From DATJFQ01 sp035492775 (lineage in GTDB: Bacteria; Acidobacteriota; Vicinamibacteria; Vicinamibacterales; 2-12-FULL-66-21): 64,000 bases of DNA. Shown here in pieces: positions 1 through 8,039 of the stretch (position 1 is the first letter of the stretch; each line of letters begins with the position of its first letter). The stretch lies in assembly GCA_035492775.1 (NCBI GenBank), contig DATJIW010000031.1, forward strand, positions 62,001-126,000, in the 5' to 3' direction. Under the pieces are notes generated by a model. It was not told where the DNA came from and did not search any database. It worked only from the letters and a program-made list of their open reading frames with translations. The position numbers and the translations under genes are program-made.

Positions 1-1407
1 CGAGTCGGCGACGATTCCGGCCCCCGCCTGCACGCGAGCAAGGCCGTCGCGGATCGTGATCGTGCGAATCGCGATGCACGTGTCGAGGTTTCCGGCGAAA
101 TCGATGTAACCAACCGCGCCGGCATACAGATCGCGGCGCGTTGGCTCGAGTTCCGCAAGGATCTGCATGGCGCGAATCTTCGGTGCGCCCGACACCGTAC
201 CTGCCGGGAAGCAGGCGACGAGCGCATCCAGGTGGTCGTGCGCCTCCGCGAGGCGGCCTTCCACCGTCGACACGAGGTGCATGACATGTGAATAGCGTTC
301 GAGCGCCATGTATTGCGGGACGCGGACCGTGCCGACCTCCGACACGCGGCCGATGTCGTTGCGGCCCAGATCCACCAGCATGACGTGCTCGGCGCGCTCC
401 TTTTCGTTCCGCTTCAGTTCTTCGGCGAGGCGCAGGTCTTCCTCCTCGTTCCGTCCGCGCGGCCGCGTGCCGGCGATCGGATGGGTCTCCACGCGACGCC
501 CTTCCACGCGCACGAGCATCTCTGGCGACGAGCCGACGATGGCCAGGCCGCCCATCCGGATGTAATACATGTACGGCGACGGGTTCACGTGGCGCAGGGC
601 GCGGTAGATCGTGAACGGATCCGCACCGACGCGAAGCTCGAACCGCTGTGACAGGACGGCCTGATAGATGTCTCCCGCCGCGATGCGCTCCTTTATCGCG
701 CGGACGCCTGTCTCGAACGCGTCGCGGGTGACGTTCGACTGCACGTCCGGGGCCTTGCGATTTGCTCTCGTGGCGTGCGACAGCCCGCGCTCGAGTTCGC
801 GCTCGAGGAACTGGATCTTCGCGCACGCGAACTGATACAGCGCCGACAGATCCTCGTCTGCCGTCACCCGGGCGTTCGCGATTACGAGGATCCGATGTTT
901 CACGTGGTCGAAGGCGAGGACGGTATCGAACAGCATGAAGCCGGCATCGTCTTCCGATCGCGGCGTGCCGGCCCACGCCGCCTGCGTCCAGGCCGGCCGG
1001 AGCGCCGGCTCGAATTCGATCGCAGCGTCGTAGCCGACGAATCCGACGGCGCCCCCCGTGAAGCGCGGGAGATCGGGCACGAACGGCGCGCGGAACTCCG
1101 CCATCAGCCGCCGCAGCGTCGGGACGAACGGTTCGGACGAGGACGTGGTCACGCCCGAGCGGTCGGTGATCGTCTGTCCCTCGTGCGAGCGAAGCACGAG
1201 AAAGGGATCCTTGCCGAGGAAGGAATACCGTGCGACCTGCTCGCCACCCTCGACGCTTTCGAACAAGAACGCGTAGTCGGAGTGCTCGGCGATCTTGAGA
1301 AAGGCGGACACCGGCGTGAGCAGGTCCGCCATGATTTCCTTCACGATGGGCACGAACGTGCCGCGGCGCGCCAGTTCCACGAATTCCTCGTATGTCGTCT
1401 GTCTCAT
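1..1407 (-). CDS. trpE: Anthranilate synthase component I, 3' end cut by window edge
   Basis: This is the large subunit of anthranilate synthase, which converts chorismate and ammonia or glutamine to anthranilate, the first step of Trp synthesis. 469 codons are visible and the C-terminus runs off the window. Family motifs are plain: ESVEGGE near residue 50 (the Trp feedback pocket region), GSSPEMLVRVEG, HPIAGTRPRG, DLGRNDIGRVS, FPAGTVSGAPK and, at the cut end, AGAVGYIDFAGNLDT followed by QAGAGIVADS. The ATG overlaps the TGA of the upstream aroDE gene by four bases (ATGA, 1404-1407), so the two are translationally coupled and share the upstream attenuator. The rest of a trp operon may continue beyond position 1. 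PabB is the main alternative, but the Trp-rich leader upstream favours TrpE. Confidence 0.95.
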   Translation of the reverse strand, partial: MRQTTYEEFVELARRGTFVPIVKEIMADLLTPVSAFLKIAEHSDYAFLFESVEGGEQVARYSFLGKDPFLVLRSHEGQTITDRSGVTTSSSEPFVPTLRRLMAEFRAPFVPDLPRFTGGAVGFVGYDAAIEFEPALRPAWTQAAWAGTPRSEDDAGFMLFDTVLAFDHVKHRILVIANARVTADEDLSALYQFACAKIQFLERELERGLSHATRANRKAPDVQSNVTRDAFETGVRAIKERIAAGDIYQAVLSQRFELRVGADPFTIYRALRHVNPSPYMYYIRMGGLAIVGSSPEMLVRVEGRRVETHPIAGTRPRGRNEEEDLRLAEELKRNEKERAEHVMLVDLGRNDIGRVSEVGTVRVPQYMALERYSHVMHLVSTVEGRLAEAHDHLDALVACFPAGTVSGAPKIRAMQILAELEPTRRDLYAGAVGYIDFAGNLDTCIAIRTITIRDGLARVQAGAGIVADS

Positions 1408-2849
1408 AGTGCTCGCAATTCCTGCGCTCGCCGCGACGCTGCTGCGAACAGACCGTGCGGCGGCCGTTGTCCGGTCCAGATCTCGAACTGCCGCTCCGCT
1501 TGCGCGACGAGCATTTCCACGCCGCCGATCACGTCGCAACCCGCCGCTGCGGCGGCATGCATCAGCGGTGTGGGATCGGGGTCGTAAACCAGGTCGTAGA
1601 CGACGCCTCGCGTCAGCTCGACGTCGTGGGAAACACCGGGCAGAGCCCGGCTGCCAACCGGCGTCGCGTTCACGAGCACGTCCCACGAGCCGCCGGGAGG
1701 CGGCCACGAACTGCACTCGGCTCCGACGGTGCGGGCTGCTCCTTCAGCCGCATCGCGCCGGCGCGCGCTGATCGCGACCGCCGCACCCTGGCTCCGCAGC
1801 GCGACCGCGACCGCGCGGGCCGCGCCTCCCGCACCCAGGATCACGGCGCGCGCCCCCCGCAGCGCGATGTTGCGCCGCAGCAGCGGCTCCAGAAAGCCGT
1901 CCGCATCGGTATTGGCGCCGACCCAGCGTCCGTCGCGGATCGCGATCGTGTTCACCGCGCCTGCCGCTGCAGCACTGGGCGACAAATCGTCGAGCATCGG
2001 GACTATCGTCTGCTTGAATGGAATCGTCACGCTGCAACCGCGCACGTCGAGGGCTGCGGCTGCCTCGCGGAGGCCCGTCAGGTCAGCGGTGTCGAACGGC
2101 ACGTAGACGGCATTCAATCCGAGCGCGGCGAAACCGGCGTTGTGCATCGCGGGCGACAGCGACTGCGACACGGGGCGGCCGAGCAGCCCATAGACCGCGG
2201 TGTCACGCCTGATGCGGCGGAATCGGAACTCGTGCAGGAGCCTGGCTGGCTGCATCTGCCCGGGGGCGACCGCGTCGCCCGCATACGTCCATCGCGATCC
2301 GAATCGCCCGGCCAGCACTCGCGTGGCGATGCCCGCATCTCCCATCCCGATGACGATGGAGGGCTCGCCGTCAGCCCCAAGGGTGACAAGGCGCGATACG
2401 TCGGAGATGGAATCGACGGCCATCGCCAGCTTGACGAGCTCTGCCCCGCTGCTTCGAAGCCCGCGCATCAGCACGCGAGGATCCTCGCCGGATCGTTCGA
2501 ACAAATGCCGGGAAACGATCACGCCGCGGCCGCGACGCGCACGGATCAGATCGACCGAATCCGCATCCCATTCCACGTCGACGTATTCCGTTCCGAGCGC
2601 CAGCGCATCGCGAAGGATGCGCAGACGCTCTTCCTCGGATCCGGCGAAGTGGCCACCCTCGCGAAGAGGACGGCAGGTGACGATCGCCGGCTTCCGGCGG
2701 CCGTTCAGCGCCGCGCCGGGTTCGGGCTGCGACATGAAATCGAGGCGCAGCTCGACGAGATCCGCATCACTTTCGGCCGCTTCACGCGCCCGGCGGATTG
2801 CCTCGCTCGTACTCCCGGTCACCGTGACGCACAGCGCAGGTTCGGACAT
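1404..2849 (-). CDS. aroDE: Bifunctional 3-dehydroquinate dehydratase (type I) / shikimate dehydrogenase
   Basis: A 481-residue fusion catalysing two consecutive shikimate-pathway steps, dehydroquinate to dehydroshikimate to shikimate. Residues 1-210 are type I dehydroquinase: CVTVTG at the start, VELRLDF, His115 in IVSRH, and the Schiff-base Lys140 in ELVKLAM. Residues 218-481 are AroE: SQSLSPAMHN shikimate loop, catalytic Lys279 in TIPFKQ, Asp315 in GANTDADG, and the NADP Rossmann motif LGAGGAARA near 339-345. Such fusions are typical of plants and occur in scattered bacteria. It is the first gene after a Trp/Tyr/Phe attenuator, and trpE overlaps its stop by four bases. The region just before its ATG is the terminator U-tract; the only purine-rich candidate ribosome site (GAGGGGG) lies inside the terminator stem. 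The fusion assignment is firm. Confidence 0.95.
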   Translation of the reverse strand: MSEPALCVTVTGSTSEAIRRAREAAESDADLVELRLDFMSQPEPGAALNGRRKPAIVTCRPLREGGHFAGSEEERLRILRDALALGTEYVDVEWDADSVDLIRARRGRGVIVSRHLFERSGEDPRVLMRGLRSSGAELVKLAMAVDSISDVSRLVTLGADGEPSIVIGMGDAGIATRVLAGRFGSRWTYAGDAVAPGQMQPARLLHEFRFRRIRRDTAVYGLLGRPVSQSLSPAMHNAGFAALGLNAVYVPFDTADLTGLREAAAALDVRGCSVTIPFKQTIVPMLDDLSPSAAAAGAVNTIAIRDGRWVGANTDADGFLEPLLRRNIALRGARAVILGAGGAARAVAVALRSQGAAVAISARRRDAAEGAARTVGAECSSWPPPGGSWDVLVNATPVGSRALPGVSHDVELTRGVVYDLVYDPDPTPLMHAAAAAGCDVIGGVEMLVAQAERQFEIWTGQRPPHGLFAAASRRAQELRAL

Positions 2850-2855
2850 AAGCAG

Positions 2856-2891
2856 AAAAGCCCCCTCAACCGCTGGGATTGAGGGGGCTTT
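2856..2891 (-). terminator. Rho-independent attenuator terminator of the aroDE-trpE operon
   Basis: On the minus strand AAAGCCCCCTCAA (2891-2879), a nine-base loop and TTGAGGGGGCTTT (2869-2857) form a perfect 13-bp stem followed by T residues. It lies between a 27-residue leader peptide and the ATG of aroDE, not at the end of a gene, which is the position of an attenuator. An upstream run GGGGGGC (2938-2932), inside the leader frame, can pair with the 5' arm (GCCCCCT, 2888-2882; six G-C pairs and one G-U) to make the competing antiterminator. Confidence 0.9.
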
Positions 2892-2921
2892 GAAACCTTC
2901 AGTTGATGCTCGCGGCCGCAG

Positions 2922-3005
2922 CTAACCGATCGCCCCCCTGGCAGACGTAAACCACCACCAATACGCGTAAGACGCGTAGCTGGAGCGGGGATCGACGGCG
3001 GGCAT
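2922..3005 (-). CDS. trpL: Aromatic amino acid leader peptide (TrpL-like), 27 residues
   Basis: A short frame starting ATG at 3005 and ending TAG at 2924-2922. It contains the codon series Tyr-Ala-Ser-Tyr-Ala-Tyr followed by three consecutive Trp codons (TGG at 2960-2952) and a Phe codon. This is the signature of a transcription-attenuation leader peptide. The last Trp codon is 12 bases before the antiterminator arm, and the stop codon lies just beyond that arm, as the classical model requires: a ribosome stalled on Trp frees the arm, while one reaching the stop masks it. No convincing Shine-Dalgarno sequence precedes the ATG. The Tyr and Phe codons suggest sensing of general aromatic starvation, fitting control of aroDE, a common-pathway enzyme. 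Confidence 0.88.
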   Translation of the reverse strand: MPAVDPRSSYASYAYWWWFTSARGAIG

Positions 3006-3022
3006 GCTGGTCACGAGCGGCC

Positions 3023-3031
3023 AGCATACCA
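3023..3031 (-). promoter_or_regulatory. Extended -10 promoter of the leader/aroDE/trpE operon
   Basis: TGGTATGCT on the minus strand has the extended -10 form (TG, one base, TATGCT). It ends 17 bases before the leader ATG, giving a predicted untranslated leader of about 10 bases. No good -35 is visible. This is inference from sequence only. Confidence 0.5.
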
Positions 3032-3090
3032 CATCGACCGATCGGTCCCGGCGCGCGCGTCCGGACGGCATCGCCGGACGCGGGGAAACG

Positions 3091-3099
3091 TGCTATAAA
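3091..3099 (+). promoter_or_regulatory. Extended -10 promoter of the S55-domain gene
   Basis: TGCTATAAA matches an extended -10 box. The ATG at 3112 follows after 12 bases without a Shine-Dalgarno sequence, so the transcript would have an untranslated leader of only about six bases. Confidence 0.45.
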
Positions 3100-3111
3100 G
3101 AACTGACACGC

Positions 3112-4950
3112 ATGAAGATCCGGGTTTTGATTCTCGCAGTCGCCGCGATCGCGGCCGGACTGGTCACGCGTTTGCCCGCGTCCACGTCCCTGATGCCGAT
3201 AGACGAAGTCCGCCCCGGAATGGAGGGAGTCGGACGAACGATCTTCCAGGGTTCCGATCTTCAGGAATTCAAAGTCCACATCCTCGGCGTGCTGAAGAAC
3301 GTCACAGCGCCGCAGCGAAACCTTATCCTCGCGAGGCTCGAGGGCGGACCGCTCGCCGACACAGGCGTCATCGCGGGCATGAGCGGCAGCCCTGTCTATA
3401 TCGACGGCCGCCTCGTCGGTGCCGTCTCGTACTCGATCGGGTCGTTTTCGAAGGAGCCGATTGCGGGCATCACGCCTATCGGCGAGATGATCGACGCGAC
3501 GGCAACTGCCGAGAGCCGGCCGGCAGCCGCGCAGGGGACGCGGATCGCGTTACCGGTCACGGCCGAAAGTCTGGCGTCTGCCGTACGCAATGCGTACGCG
3601 CGCGTCTCGGCATTCGCCGATCGCCCTGACGACGTGCAGACGGTGGGAATGCCCGTCGCGGCCGGCGCGCAGCTCGGGGCGCTGCTGCGGCCCATCGCGA
3701 CGCCTCTGCTCCTGAGTGGCTTCGACGCGCGCACGGCGGACCTCGTCGCCTCCATGTTCGGCAACGCCGGCTTCTCACCCATGCTCGCGGGCGGTGGCGC
3801 GAGTGCGATGGACGAAACGAGCACGGGGCCGCTCCGGCCGGGTGATCCCGTCGGCGTGCAGCTCCTCAGCGGCGATGGAGAGATGGGCGCCACCGGAACG
3901 GTGACGCACATCGACGGCGACCGCGTATACGCATTCGGTCATCCGTTCTTCAACGTCGGACCTGCCGAGTTCCCGATGACGCGCGCGCACATCTATGCGA
4001 CGCTGCCCAGTCTGCAGTCATCGTTCAAGATCGCGACCATGGGCGACGTCGTCGGATCGATCCGGCAGGACCGCGCGACGGCGATCGCAGGAACGCTTGG
4101 CGCAGGCCCGAAGCTGATTCCGGTGAACATCACCCTGACATCCGATCGCGGCACCGAACGGAAGTTCCATTTCGACATCGTGAACGACCAGCTGTTCACG
4201 CCGCTGCTCGCGTATGTGTCGCTCTTCAACACCCTCGGCAGTTATGAGCGGCAGTTCGGGGCGTCGACGTTCAGCGTCAAGGGCACGGCGCAGTTCGAGC
4301 AGCACGCCAGCCTCGATTTCGACGACATCTTCACGGGCGACGGGCCCATTGCCGGCGCGTCCGCGTACGTGGCGGGCCCGCTCACGATGCTGCTCGCCAA
4401 CGATCTGGAACGGGTCGATCTCGCGTCGTTGAACCTTTCGATAACGGCCTCCGAGGAGTCGCGGCGGGCCAGCATCGAGCGCATCTGGATAGACGAGGTC
4501 AGGCCGCGCGCGGGCCAGACAGTTCCGTTGAAGGTGCTCACGCGCAACTACCGCGGAGCGGAAACGATTTCGACGATCCCCATCGACATTCCCGCGAACG
4601 CCACCGGTCAACTCACCGTCCTCGTCACCGACGGCAAGCAGCTGAACCAGCTCGAGGCGCGGGAGCTGCGTCGGGAGCTGGAGCCACAGAGCGTGTCGCA
4701 GATGATTCGCGTGCTCAACGAGACCCACCGCAACAACCGCATCTACGTTCGCATGCTGACAGGGAGCCCCGGCGCGGTCGTCAACGGCGAGGCGATGACC
4801 TCGCTTCCGCCGTCGGTGCTCGCGGTCCTCGACGGCGATCGGAGCAGCGGCGACTTCACTCCCATCCGGAGCGCCGCCGTCGGCGAATGGGAGCTGCCGA
4901 TGTCGTCCGCCGTCTCCGGTACGCGCGCACTCACCATCGACGTTCGCTGA
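3112..4950 (+). CDS. Exported SpoIVB (peptidase S55)-like domain protein
   Basis: 612 residues with an N-terminal signal-like hydrophobic stretch (residues 3-18). Two blocks resemble SpoIVB-type serine peptidases: GMSGSPVYIDGRLVGAVSY at residues 89-107 carries the nucleophile-type serine, and GTVTHIDGDRVYAFGHPFF near 263-281 carries a candidate catalytic His277. In Bacillus SpoIVB the histidine block comes before the GMSGSP block; here the order is reversed. The C-terminal third (about residue 440 on) is beta-rich with no recognised motif. ATG 3112 is chosen because it directly precedes the signal peptide and follows a -10 box; an in-frame upstream extension from 3004 has no signal features. 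The stop is 17 bases before the next gene, suggesting co-transcription. This Gram-negative lineage does not sporulate as far as known, so a role in sporulation is unlikely; substrate unknown. Confidence 0.75.
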   Translation: MKIRVLILAVAAIAAGLVTRLPASTSLMPIDEVRPGMEGVGRTIFQGSDLQEFKVHILGVLKNVTAPQRNLILARLEGGPLADTGVIAGMSGSPVYIDGRLVGAVSYSIGSFSKEPIAGITPIGEMIDATATAESRPAAAQGTRIALPVTAESLASAVRNAYARVSAFADRPDDVQTVGMPVAAGAQLGALLRPIATPLLLSGFDARTADLVASMFGNAGFSPMLAGGGASAMDETSTGPLRPGDPVGVQLLSGDGEMGATGTVTHIDGDRVYAFGHPFFNVGPAEFPMTRAHIYATLPSLQSSFKIATMGDVVGSIRQDRATAIAGTLGAGPKLIPVNITLTSDRGTERKFHFDIVNDQLFTPLLAYVSLFNTLGSYERQFGASTFSVKGTAQFEQHASLDFDDIFTGDGPIAGASAYVAGPLTMLLANDLERVDLASLNLSITASEESRRASIERIWIDEVRPRAGQTVPLKVLTRNYRGAETISTIPIDIPANATGQLTVLVTDGKQLNQLEARELRRELEPQSVSQMIRVLNETHRNNRIYVRMLTGSPGAVVNGEAMTSLPPSVLAVLDGDRSSGDFTPIRSAAVGEWELPMSSAVSGTRALTIDVR

Positions 4951-4967
4951 GCGGCACCACGACTCAC

Positions 4968-7226
4968 ATGTCACGACGTTCTCATCGCCTCGGCCGGACG
5001 GCCGTGTGGCTGATTACAGCCGCGCTCGCCGTTCCCTTGTTCGCCTCCGCGCCAACGTTCTGGACGGTCTCGACCCAGAGCGATTTTCTCAAGGGTGATG
5101 TCGACAATCTTTCCATCGACGCCGACGGCCGCATGTTCCTCGGGCCGGAAACCAAACGCCTCGCCGACACATCGGCGCCGTTCATCTGGACCGTCGTGGT
5201 CGCCAGCGACGGCGCGCTCTGGGCCGGAACGGGTAACGAAGGCCAGGTGCTGCGTGTCGGCAGGGACGGCAAGGCGACGACGATCTTCGACGCCAGCGAG
5301 ATCGAAGTGCACGCGCTCGCGCCAGCCGCAGGCGGCGGCATGTATGTGGGCACATCGCCGGACGGAAAAATCTATCGCGTCGGGAACGACGGCAAGTCGA
5401 CCACGTTCTTCGACCCGGAGGACAAATACATCTGGGCGCTCGCGGTCGGATCGGATGGCACCGTGTACGCCGCGACCGGCGAAAAAGGCGTCATCTACCG
5501 CGTGACGCCCGACGGAAAGGGCTCCGTCTTCTACAAGACGAACGCGACCAACGTGGTGTCGCTCGCCGTCGACCGCGAGGGCAACGTCATCGCCGGGACG
5601 GAATCGCCGGGACGCATCTTCCGCATCGATCGGTCAGGCAAGGCCTTCGTCCTGCTCGATTCGCCATTCAAGGAGATTCATGCGGTCCGCGTCACCGACG
5701 ACGGGACGATCTATGCGGCCGCGTTCAGCGGAACGCCGGGCGGCGAGGATCGTCCGTCGGTCTCGACGGCTTCTCCATCGGACACGGGTGGCGCCGCCTC
5801 GACGGTGCCGAGCGTCACTGCCGAAGTGACGTCGATCACCGTCGTCGACGCCGGCGGCACGCAGGGAACACCGACGCCGTCCACGCATGAATTGCGGCCG
5901 CGGAAAGGCGCCATCTACCGGATTCGGACGGATGGCCTGTGGGATACCGTCTGGGACGCGACCGACGACTGGCCGTTCGATCTGCTCGTCGAGGGCGACG
6001 GGTCGCTGCTGGTCGGCACGGGGAAAGAAGGCAAGCTGTTCCGCATCGCCGGCGAACCCGCGCGCGCAACGTTGATCGCACGCGCCGCCGCGCGGCAGAT
6101 CACGTCGCTCGTTCGCGACGGCTCGGGGCGCGTCGTCGCCGCCACGAGCAATCCGGGCAAACTGTTCGCGATCGCGAACACGCGCGCGGCTTCCGGCACG
6201 TACGATTCCGACGTTCGGGACGCGGGTACCGTCGCGACGTGGGGCGCGCTGCGCTGGCGTGCGTCCGGGAAGCCGTCAGGCGTTCAGGTGTTCACGCGGT
6301 CGGGCAATACCGCGACCCCCGATGAGACGTGGAGTCCGTGGTCCAAGGCGTACACGAAGCCCGAGGGCGATCCGATCACCAGTCCCAACGCCCGCTATCT
6401 GCAATGGCGCGCCGTGCTCTCTGCCGCGGAGGCGGATCCCGGTCCGGTACTCACGTCGGTGACGGCCGCATACCTCCCGCGGAACCTGCGTCCGGTCGTC
6501 ACCAGCATCACCGTTCATCCGCCGGGCACCGTGTTCCAGCGGCCCTTCTCCACCGGCGAGTTGGAGATCGCGGGTTTCGACGACAACACGTCGGACAACC
6601 GCGCCCAGGCGCAGCAGGGCGCCTCGCAATCGTCCAGCACCACGCCTGCCCCGCCGTCGCCGGCGCTGGGGCGCAGGATCTACCAGAAGGGACTGCAGAC
6701 GTTCGTGTGGAAGGCCGACGACGACAACGACGATCGGCTGCAGTACGACATCTATTACCGTCGCGAGGGGGAGACCGCGTGGCGGCCGCTCAAACGCGGA
6801 TTGTGGGATCCGATCTTCGTCTGGGATACGACGTCGGTTCCCGACGGCACGTACTACGTAAAGGTGACCGCGTCCGACGCCCCTTCGAATTCACCATCGA
6901 CCGCGCTCGCGGGAGAACTCGAGAGCGTGAGCTTCGACGTGGACAACACGGCTCCGCACATCGACGTGCAGTCGGCCACGCACGCGGCCGGAAAGGCGGC
7001 GATCGCGTTCGTCGTGCGCGACGATCAGTCGGCCGTACAGCGCGTGGAGTACTCGCTCGACGCGAGCCGCTGGCAGGTGGCGTATCCCGTCGACGGCATC
7101 GCGGATTCGCGCGAGGAGAAGTTCGAGGTCAGCGTGGAAGGAGGCGACGCGGTCCGCAGCGTGATCATCCGCGCGTCGGACGCGATGAACAACGTCTCGA
7201 CGGCGGTTGCAGAAATAAAGAAATAG
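4968..7226 (+). CDS. Exported beta-propeller-like protein with C-terminal Ig/Fn3-like region
   Basis: 752 residues. A twin-arginine-poor signal sequence (about residues 10-28) precedes a repeat region (about 60-400) with recurring DG-x-x-(Y/W)-A-(G/A)-T motifs, for example DGALWAGTGNEGQVLRV and DGTVYAATGEKGVIYRV, which indicates propeller blades like those in two-component sensor ligand domains. A low-complexity Ser/Thr/Pro-rich insert sits near 265-300. Residues about 420-750 look like stacked beta-sandwich domains (DGTYYVKVTASDAPSN). No enzyme motif is seen. It follows the S55-domain gene by 17 bases, so the two are probably one transcription unit and may act together in the envelope. ATG 4968 is the first start next to the signal peptide. 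Confidence 0.6.
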   Translation: MSRRSHRLGRTAVWLITAALAVPLFASAPTFWTVSTQSDFLKGDVDNLSIDADGRMFLGPETKRLADTSAPFIWTVVVASDGALWAGTGNEGQVLRVGRDGKATTIFDASEIEVHALAPAAGGGMYVGTSPDGKIYRVGNDGKSTTFFDPEDKYIWALAVGSDGTVYAATGEKGVIYRVTPDGKGSVFYKTNATNVVSLAVDREGNVIAGTESPGRIFRIDRSGKAFVLLDSPFKEIHAVRVTDDGTIYAAAFSGTPGGEDRPSVSTASPSDTGGAASTVPSVTAEVTSITVVDAGGTQGTPTPSTHELRPRKGAIYRIRTDGLWDTVWDATDDWPFDLLVEGDGSLLVGTGKEGKLFRIAGEPARATLIARAAARQITSLVRDGSGRVVAATSNPGKLFAIANTRAASGTYDSDVRDAGTVATWGALRWRASGKPSGVQVFTRSGNTATPDETWSPWSKAYTKPEGDPITSPNARYLQWRAVLSAAEADPGPVLTSVTAAYLPRNLRPVVTSITVHPPGTVFQRPFSTGELEIAGFDDNTSDNRAQAQQGASQSSSTTPAPPSPALGRRIYQKGLQTFVWKADDDNDDRLQYDIYYRREGETAWRPLKRGLWDPIFVWDTTSVPDGTYYVKVTASDAPSNSPSTALAGELESVSFDVDNTAPHIDVQSATHAAGKAAIAFVVRDDQSAVQRVEYSLDASRWQVAYPVDGIADSREEKFEVSVEGGDAVRSVIIRASDAMNNVSTAVAEIKK

Positions 7227-7292
7227 CCGTGTGGCCAGTTCGAATCGCCAGTAACGCGTTCTGGCCGGGAAATCGTCACCGGAACTGTAACT

Positions 7293-8039
7293 CTATCCCC
7301 GCTTTCCCTTACCGGTAACGGTCATATGCTCGACGACCCAGACCATGTTCACGGCCACCGGGTCGGCGCCGTCGCGGGCGGGCTCGAGCTGGGCGCCCGA
7401 AAGACCTCGCAGGAGCGTCTGATGCCGCGGGCCGCGGTCGTTCGCGAGCACCTGGAGCCCTGAAATGCGTCCTTCGCGTGTGACGATGGCGGCGAGCGCC
7501 ACGCTCAAGTCCCCTTCGGAGCCTGACTGCTCCAGTGCGGCACTGATGATGCCGTCGCCCGGTACGGTCGGCGCCTGAATCCAGCCGTCGAGGCTCGCCG
7601 GATTGAGATCGGATCCGGAAGGCGCGGCCACCACCGCAATCATCGCGGCAAGCGAGTCGTCGCGTTCGGGCGACGCGAAGTGCAGCATCCCGAAGACGAT
7701 CACCCCGCAGATAATCGTCCCGGCGGTCGCCGCCAGACCGATCCACACGAGGTGCATGTCGTCGAACATGCGTGCGATGCGGGAGGTGAAGGATTCATAC
7801 GCTTCCGCCCGCATCCGGCTGATCACGCCGGGCCGCAGTCCCGTCCAGTCGTCGGCGGGCCCGGGCGCCGCGCCCGTGCGGATCGCGCTTCCGAGATCGA
7901 AGAATTCCTGGAGCGCCGCCGCGCAGCCGTTGCAGTTACCGATGTGCGCCTGTACCGCAATCCTCCGCTGGATGGGCAATTCGTCGTCGTAAAACGCGGC
8001 GAGGTCCTTCCGCACCGCCGCGCAGGTCAGTACGGTCAT
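7293..8039 (-). CDS. Anti-sigma factor with N-terminal zinc-finger (ZAS) domain and one membrane segment
   Basis: 248 residues. The N-terminus has the zinc-binding anti-sigma pattern HIGNCNGC (residues 32-39), preceded by Cys6 and the DELP motif. A single membrane helix follows near residues 99-123 (LVWIGLAATAGTIICGVIVFGM), placing the C-terminal 125 residues outside the cytoplasm. That outer part contains an element (AALEQSGSEGDLSVALAAIV followed by a glycine/leucine-rich end) resembling a TonB-C-like fold, though this is weak. Its ATG overlaps the TGA of the ECF sigma gene (ATGA, 8036-8039), the usual arrangement of cognate sigma/anti-sigma pairs. It probably holds the sigma factor inactive at the membrane until an unknown envelope signal arrives. 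Confidence 0.8.
   Translation of the reverse strand: MTVLTCAAVRKDLAAFYDDELPIQRRIAVQAHIGNCNGCAAALQEFFDLGSAIRTGAAPGPADDWTGLRPGVISRMRAEAYESFTSRIARMFDDMHLVWIGLAATAGTIICGVIVFGMLHFASPERDDSLAAMIAVVAAPSGSDLNPASLDGWIQAPTVPGDGIISAALEQSGSEGDLSVALAAIVTREGRISGLQVLANDRGPRHQTLLRGLSGAQLEPARDGADPVAVNMVWVVEHMTVTGKGKRG

Noticed and set aside
1455..2882. 475-codon open frame on the plus strand opposite aroDE
   Set aside because: Exact complement of a gene with full AroD and AroE motifs; product is Arg/His/Gly-rich without family features. Long antisense frames are expected at this GC content.
7233..7266. GGCCAG/CTGGCC inverted repeat between the propeller gene and the anti-sigma gene
   Set aside because: Loop of over 20 bases and no T-tract; not a credible terminator.
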